In this document: positions 6,476 through 9,057 of the stretch, piece after piece
Layout: every line of letters begins with the position of its first letter
Numbering within the stretch: position 1 is the stretch's first letter
NCBI GenBank assembly: GCA_007123465.1
Contig: SKLB01000005.1
Coordinates: 1 to 9,057, forward strand
Reading direction: 5' to 3'
Source: Spirochaetales bacterium
GTDB lineage: Bacteria; Spirochaetota; Spirochaetia; DSM-27196; PWMO01
DNA length: 9,057 bases
Program-made: the position numbers and the translations under genes
The notes under the pieces: generated by a model
What the model saw: the letters and a program-made list of their open reading frames with translations, nothing else
The model's database searches: none
What the model was told of the DNA's origin: nothing

Positions 6476-6529
6476 TGATGTAGCCCTCAACTGCGCGCCT
6501 GAATCAGCCGAGACTGAAACAGAGTCACC

Positions 6530-9057
6530 ATGTTCTGTCTTTTTGTGTACCTTGACGGGTTCCGACAGCTTGAAAGAATCCGGCCAAACATCGTTCACGA
6601 TCTCGTTGCGTTGGTCGATCAAACATTGGCACGATCGGGGGCAAGCCGCCTGCGCCGCGAAGGCGGCGTCTTTCTCTACCTTTTCGCCGGCAGTGCAGAG
6701 CCCGATCATCGCCAGATGCTGGAAGCCGCATTCAGCCTGCACGCCGAGCTGGAGCGCTATCAGGACGAGCTGACCGATTTCAGCATTGTGCTGGAGTATC
6801 TGGCAAACGACGAACCCGGCGATGTCATGCGCCGGTTGCGCAACTGTCTCGGCCGGCTGACCGAAGAACGCAGCGTCTGGATCGGTCCAAAAGGCTCTCC
6901 GGTGTTGGCCGCCGAGGTCGATGTGTCGCAGCACGGCGACTTTCTGCGCGTCGAAAGCGCGGTGCGGACCTCGTCGCACAAGCTATCCGATTGCGCCGAT
7001 TTCATGCGCAATGAAGTCTTTATCGCATCAATGCTCGACCGCATCGAGCCGTGGGTGAACGCAGAGCAGCGCCCCGGAATCGCGTTGATCAGCAGCAGGG
7101 ATCGTGTCTACGCGCGAGAGAACGCGCGCCACGTGCTGCGCGCGCTCTACGGAAGCGCCGGTGACGAACGCTGGGTGACGCTCTATCCGTCGGAGCGCGA
7201 GGACGAGTCGGTGGGGCCGATTGCCAACAGTATTGCGGTAGATTTTCTGCCGCATGTGGCGGTATTGCTGCACCCACATGAGTTGAGACTCTGGCGCGCG
7301 GTTGAAGGAGCGCTGCGCTATATAGCCGAATCTCCGACACAATTCGGGCTGTTTGACGGTATCGAAGCCGATGTGCAGGCAGCGTGGGCACTCTACCTGA
7401 CGGCTCTGTTTCGGGCCCTGCAGCGCGATCTCCTGCCACCGGTAATTGTGTTGGAGAACGTAGATCTTTTTCCCTTGGACGCGGTACGCCTGCTGCGCAG
7501 GGTCTACGATCGCGTGGCCGCTGAGTTTACGCCGCTGATCCTGGCAACTTCGGTCAAGCCGGTGGTTCCGGTGGGCCTGGCCGATATAGCGGCGGTTCAC
7601 AATGAGTTGCCACTCTTTGGAGCGGATGAAGTCACCGATCACGCGGTGCGCTTTCTGAGCGAAGCAGCCGAGCGGCACATACGTATCGCCGATTGCTGCA
7701 GGCGAACCCGCGGGCTTCCGCTCGAGCTCTACTTCCACTTTGTCAACGTACAGGACGCACTCGAACACGCTGCCTCAACGCGGATTGATGTCAAGCAGCA
7801 GGCAGAGGAGAGCGAGGCTCTCGCGATGCTCGAACGGCTGAATCAGGACGAACGCGAAATCCTGGCAATAGCGGCTCTGGTAGGCGGTCAGTGCGTGGGT
7901 ACACTGGTGGCCGAGATAAGCGCCCGTCTGGGTTACGAGCAGCTGCGGTCGCGCCAGGTGACCCGCCGGCTGGCGGCACTCGGGCTGATGCGCGATCCAG
8001 AGTCGATGTTTGTGGAAACTCCGCGCGTGCGCGAAGCTGTGCTCAGTTCATGCGGCAGTGACCGCAAACGCCTCGAAGCCGCTGTGGGGCGTACACTGCT
8101 GACGGTTGTGGATGCCCGCCGGGCGCGCCTTACGCCTTCGCTGCTGTCAACAGTGCTGAGCAGCGCTGACGACTGGATTCCCGCTCTGCGTGACCTGCTG
8201 CGCCATGCGCTGGATGCGCGCCGCTTCGAGCGCGCGGCAAAGATACTGAACAGTGGTGCCGACCTGGCGGCGCGCGCCGGCAACCCGCAGCTGGTGAGAC
8301 AGATCCTCGCCGGCGCCGAGTTACGCCACGCCTTGCTTCTCGGTGATCAGGTGCGAGCCGATCGTCTCTGGGAATCACGCAGCGCCTTCCATGGAAGAAC
8401 CGCATTCGAACGGTCGGTTGAGGCGGATGCAACGCTTGAGCACGCACGCTATGTGATCGCACGCGGCAACCGGCCGCAGGCGGTGGCGCTGTGCAAGCGG
8501 GCTATCATGCTCTATCAGGAAGGCGGCGACAGCGACGGAATCGGGCGGGCCAACCTCGAGTTCGGCCAGCTGTTGCTCGGTCAGGAGAAGCTAAGCGACG
8601 CGCGCGATTACTTCGTCATGGCGCGGCCGCCGGGCGGATCGGTGCACGATGACTACCCTACGCTTCGCGCGCGCAGCGCCGAGCTGGTGTGCCTCTTTCT
8701 GGCCGGCGAGCTGACTCGAGTTGCAGATCAAATCGATGAACTGCGCAGCCGCAGCTCAGCTCTCGGGCTGCGTGAAGCTGAGCTGTTTCTACAACTACTG
8801 CACGGGCGTGTCCGTTTTGAGCTCGGATACTACCGCGAGGCGTTGACACAGTTTCAGCAGGCGTTATGCGATGCAGTCATGTACCGCGTCAGCGAAGCCC
8901 AACGCGTGCTGCGCGCCTGGATTGCGCGCTGTCTGATCTATCTTGGTGACAGCGACAACGCTCTGCTGGCTCTGTCGCAGTTGCCGGCAACCGAAGAGGT
9001 GCGCTTTTTCCGTGCTGAAGCGTTCGAGCGCAAGGGTGAACCGGACAAGGCGCTGGC
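6530..9057 (+). CDS. Large STAND-like NTPase (degenerate)/winged-helix/TPR protein, 3' end missing
   Basis: At least 842 residues, open to the right edge. An in-frame TGA at 6515 makes ATG 6530 the first possible start; AGAG just upstream is a weak binding site. Residues 1-145 begin CLFVYLDGFRQLER and contain REGGVFLYLFAG, a pattern like a degenerate class III nucleotidyl-cyclase domain without catalytic aspartates. Residues 165-420 resemble an AAA/STAND NTPase: GIALISSRDRVYARENARHVL where a P-loop would be, a Walker-B-like VIVLENVDLF (305-313) and a sensor-like LILATS. Residues 433-510 look like the following winged helix (LNQDEREILAIAALVGG, LAALGLMRDP, VREAVLSS). From about 570 on there are helical TPR-type repeats, such as GRVRFELGYYREALTQFQQAL. 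No GxxxxGKT is present, so ATP binding is doubtful. The order recalls soluble adenylyl cyclase or MalT-like regulators. Probably a cytoplasmic signalling scaffold cotranscribed with the PilZ gene. Confidence 0.7.
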   Translation, partial: MFCLFVYLDGFRQLERIRPNIVHDLVALVDQTLARSGASRLRREGGVFLYLFAGSAEPDHRQMLEAAFSLHAELERYQDELTDFSIVLEYLANDEPGDVMRRLRNCLGRLTEERSVWIGPKGSPVLAAEVDVSQHGDFLRVESAVRTSSHKLSDCADFMRNEVFIASMLDRIEPWVNAEQRPGIALISSRDRVYARENARHVLRALYGSAGDERWVTLYPSEREDESVGPIANSIAVDFLPHVAVLLHPHELRLWRAVEGALRYIAESPTQFGLFDGIEADVQAAWALYLTALFRALQRDLLPPVIVLENVDLFPLDAVRLLRRVYDRVAAEFTPLILATSVKPVVPVGLADIAAVHNELPLFGADEVTDHAVRFLSEAAERHIRIADCCRRTRGLPLELYFHFVNVQDALEHAASTRIDVKQQAEESEALAMLERLNQDEREILAIAALVGGQCVGTLVAEISARLGYEQLRSRQVTRRLAALGLMRDPESMFVETPRVREAVLSSCGSDRKRLEAAVGRTLLTVVDARRARLTPSLLSTVLSSADDWIPALRDLLRHALDARRFERAAKILNSGADLAARAGNPQLVRQILAGAELRHALLLGDQVRADRLWESRSAFHGRTAFERSVEADATLEHARYVIARGNRPQAVALCKRAIMLYQEGGDSDGIGRANLEFGQLLLGQEKLSDARDYFVMARPPGGSVHDDYPTLRARSAELVCLFLAGELTRVADQIDELRSRSSALGLREAELFLQLLHGRVRFELGYYREALTQFQQALCDAVMYRVSEAQRVLRAWIARCLIYLGDSDNALLALSQLPATEEVRFFRAEAFERKGEPDKAL

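Noticed and set aside
6476..6529. 54-bp gap before the TPR gene as a separate promoter region
   Set aside because: No -10/-35 pair or operator-like repeat is visible; cotranscription with the PilZ gene is simpler.
7028..7768. 246-codon reverse open frame, with a similar one at 6281-6979
   Set aside because: Both are antisense to the large TPR gene, which reads open without interruption for 842 codons and has recognisable domain patterns.

Overview
The window is compact, GC-rich bacterial chromosome (close to 60% G+C by eye) with eight protein-coding loci, short spacers and overlapping genes. No rRNA, tRNA, CRISPR array, insertion sequence or phage gene was seen. The gene content (a PilZ protein with a large GAF-like insertion, a ComFB-domain protein, a voltage-sensor-like membrane protein and a lipoprotein followed by a PilZ gene) suggests a free-living spirochaete of the Spirochaetaceae type. 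That assignment is an inference from protein style and not from a marker gene.

Layout. 1-147: upstream region with a -10-like TATACT and a good ribosome binding site. 148-1026 (+): membrane protein resembling a voltage-sensor domain without a potassium-channel pore. 1083-1370 (+): small DUF503/YlxP-family protein. A 28-bp convergent gap follows. 1399-4464 (-) is a tightly packed four-gene operon, read right to left: HD-domain (SAMHD1/YwfO-like) phosphohydrolase, a TtcA-like PP-loop tRNA-thiolation gene, an unrecognised 152-residue protein, and a ComFB-domain protein with an extra C-terminal beta-rich domain. Three of these genes overlap a neighbour by 11-14 nt, so translational coupling is likely. 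The PP-loop gene is broken: its two halves lie in different frames and the middle of the family (CxxC and the GHHxDD-type region) is missing.

4464/4484 is a divergent start region with only 19 bp between the two start codons. Rightward from it runs a second operon: a lipoprotein (4484-5203), a PilZ/GAF-like protein (5228-6475) and a very large NTPase-like/winged-helix/TPR protein (6530 to beyond the right edge).

Functional reading. The two operons that face away from 4464/4484 each carry a likely cyclic-dinucleotide receptor: ComFB leftward and PilZ rightward. The rightward operon looks like a signalling cassette (envelope lipoprotein, second-messenger-type sensor, large degenerate STAND-like scaffold). 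The leftward operon mixes nucleotide and tRNA metabolism with the ComFB protein. No wholly new system can be demonstrated. The most notable items are the PilZ barrel apparently split by a GAF-like insertion, the STAND-like protein lacking a P-loop, the pore-less voltage sensor, and the internally deleted TtcA-like gene.
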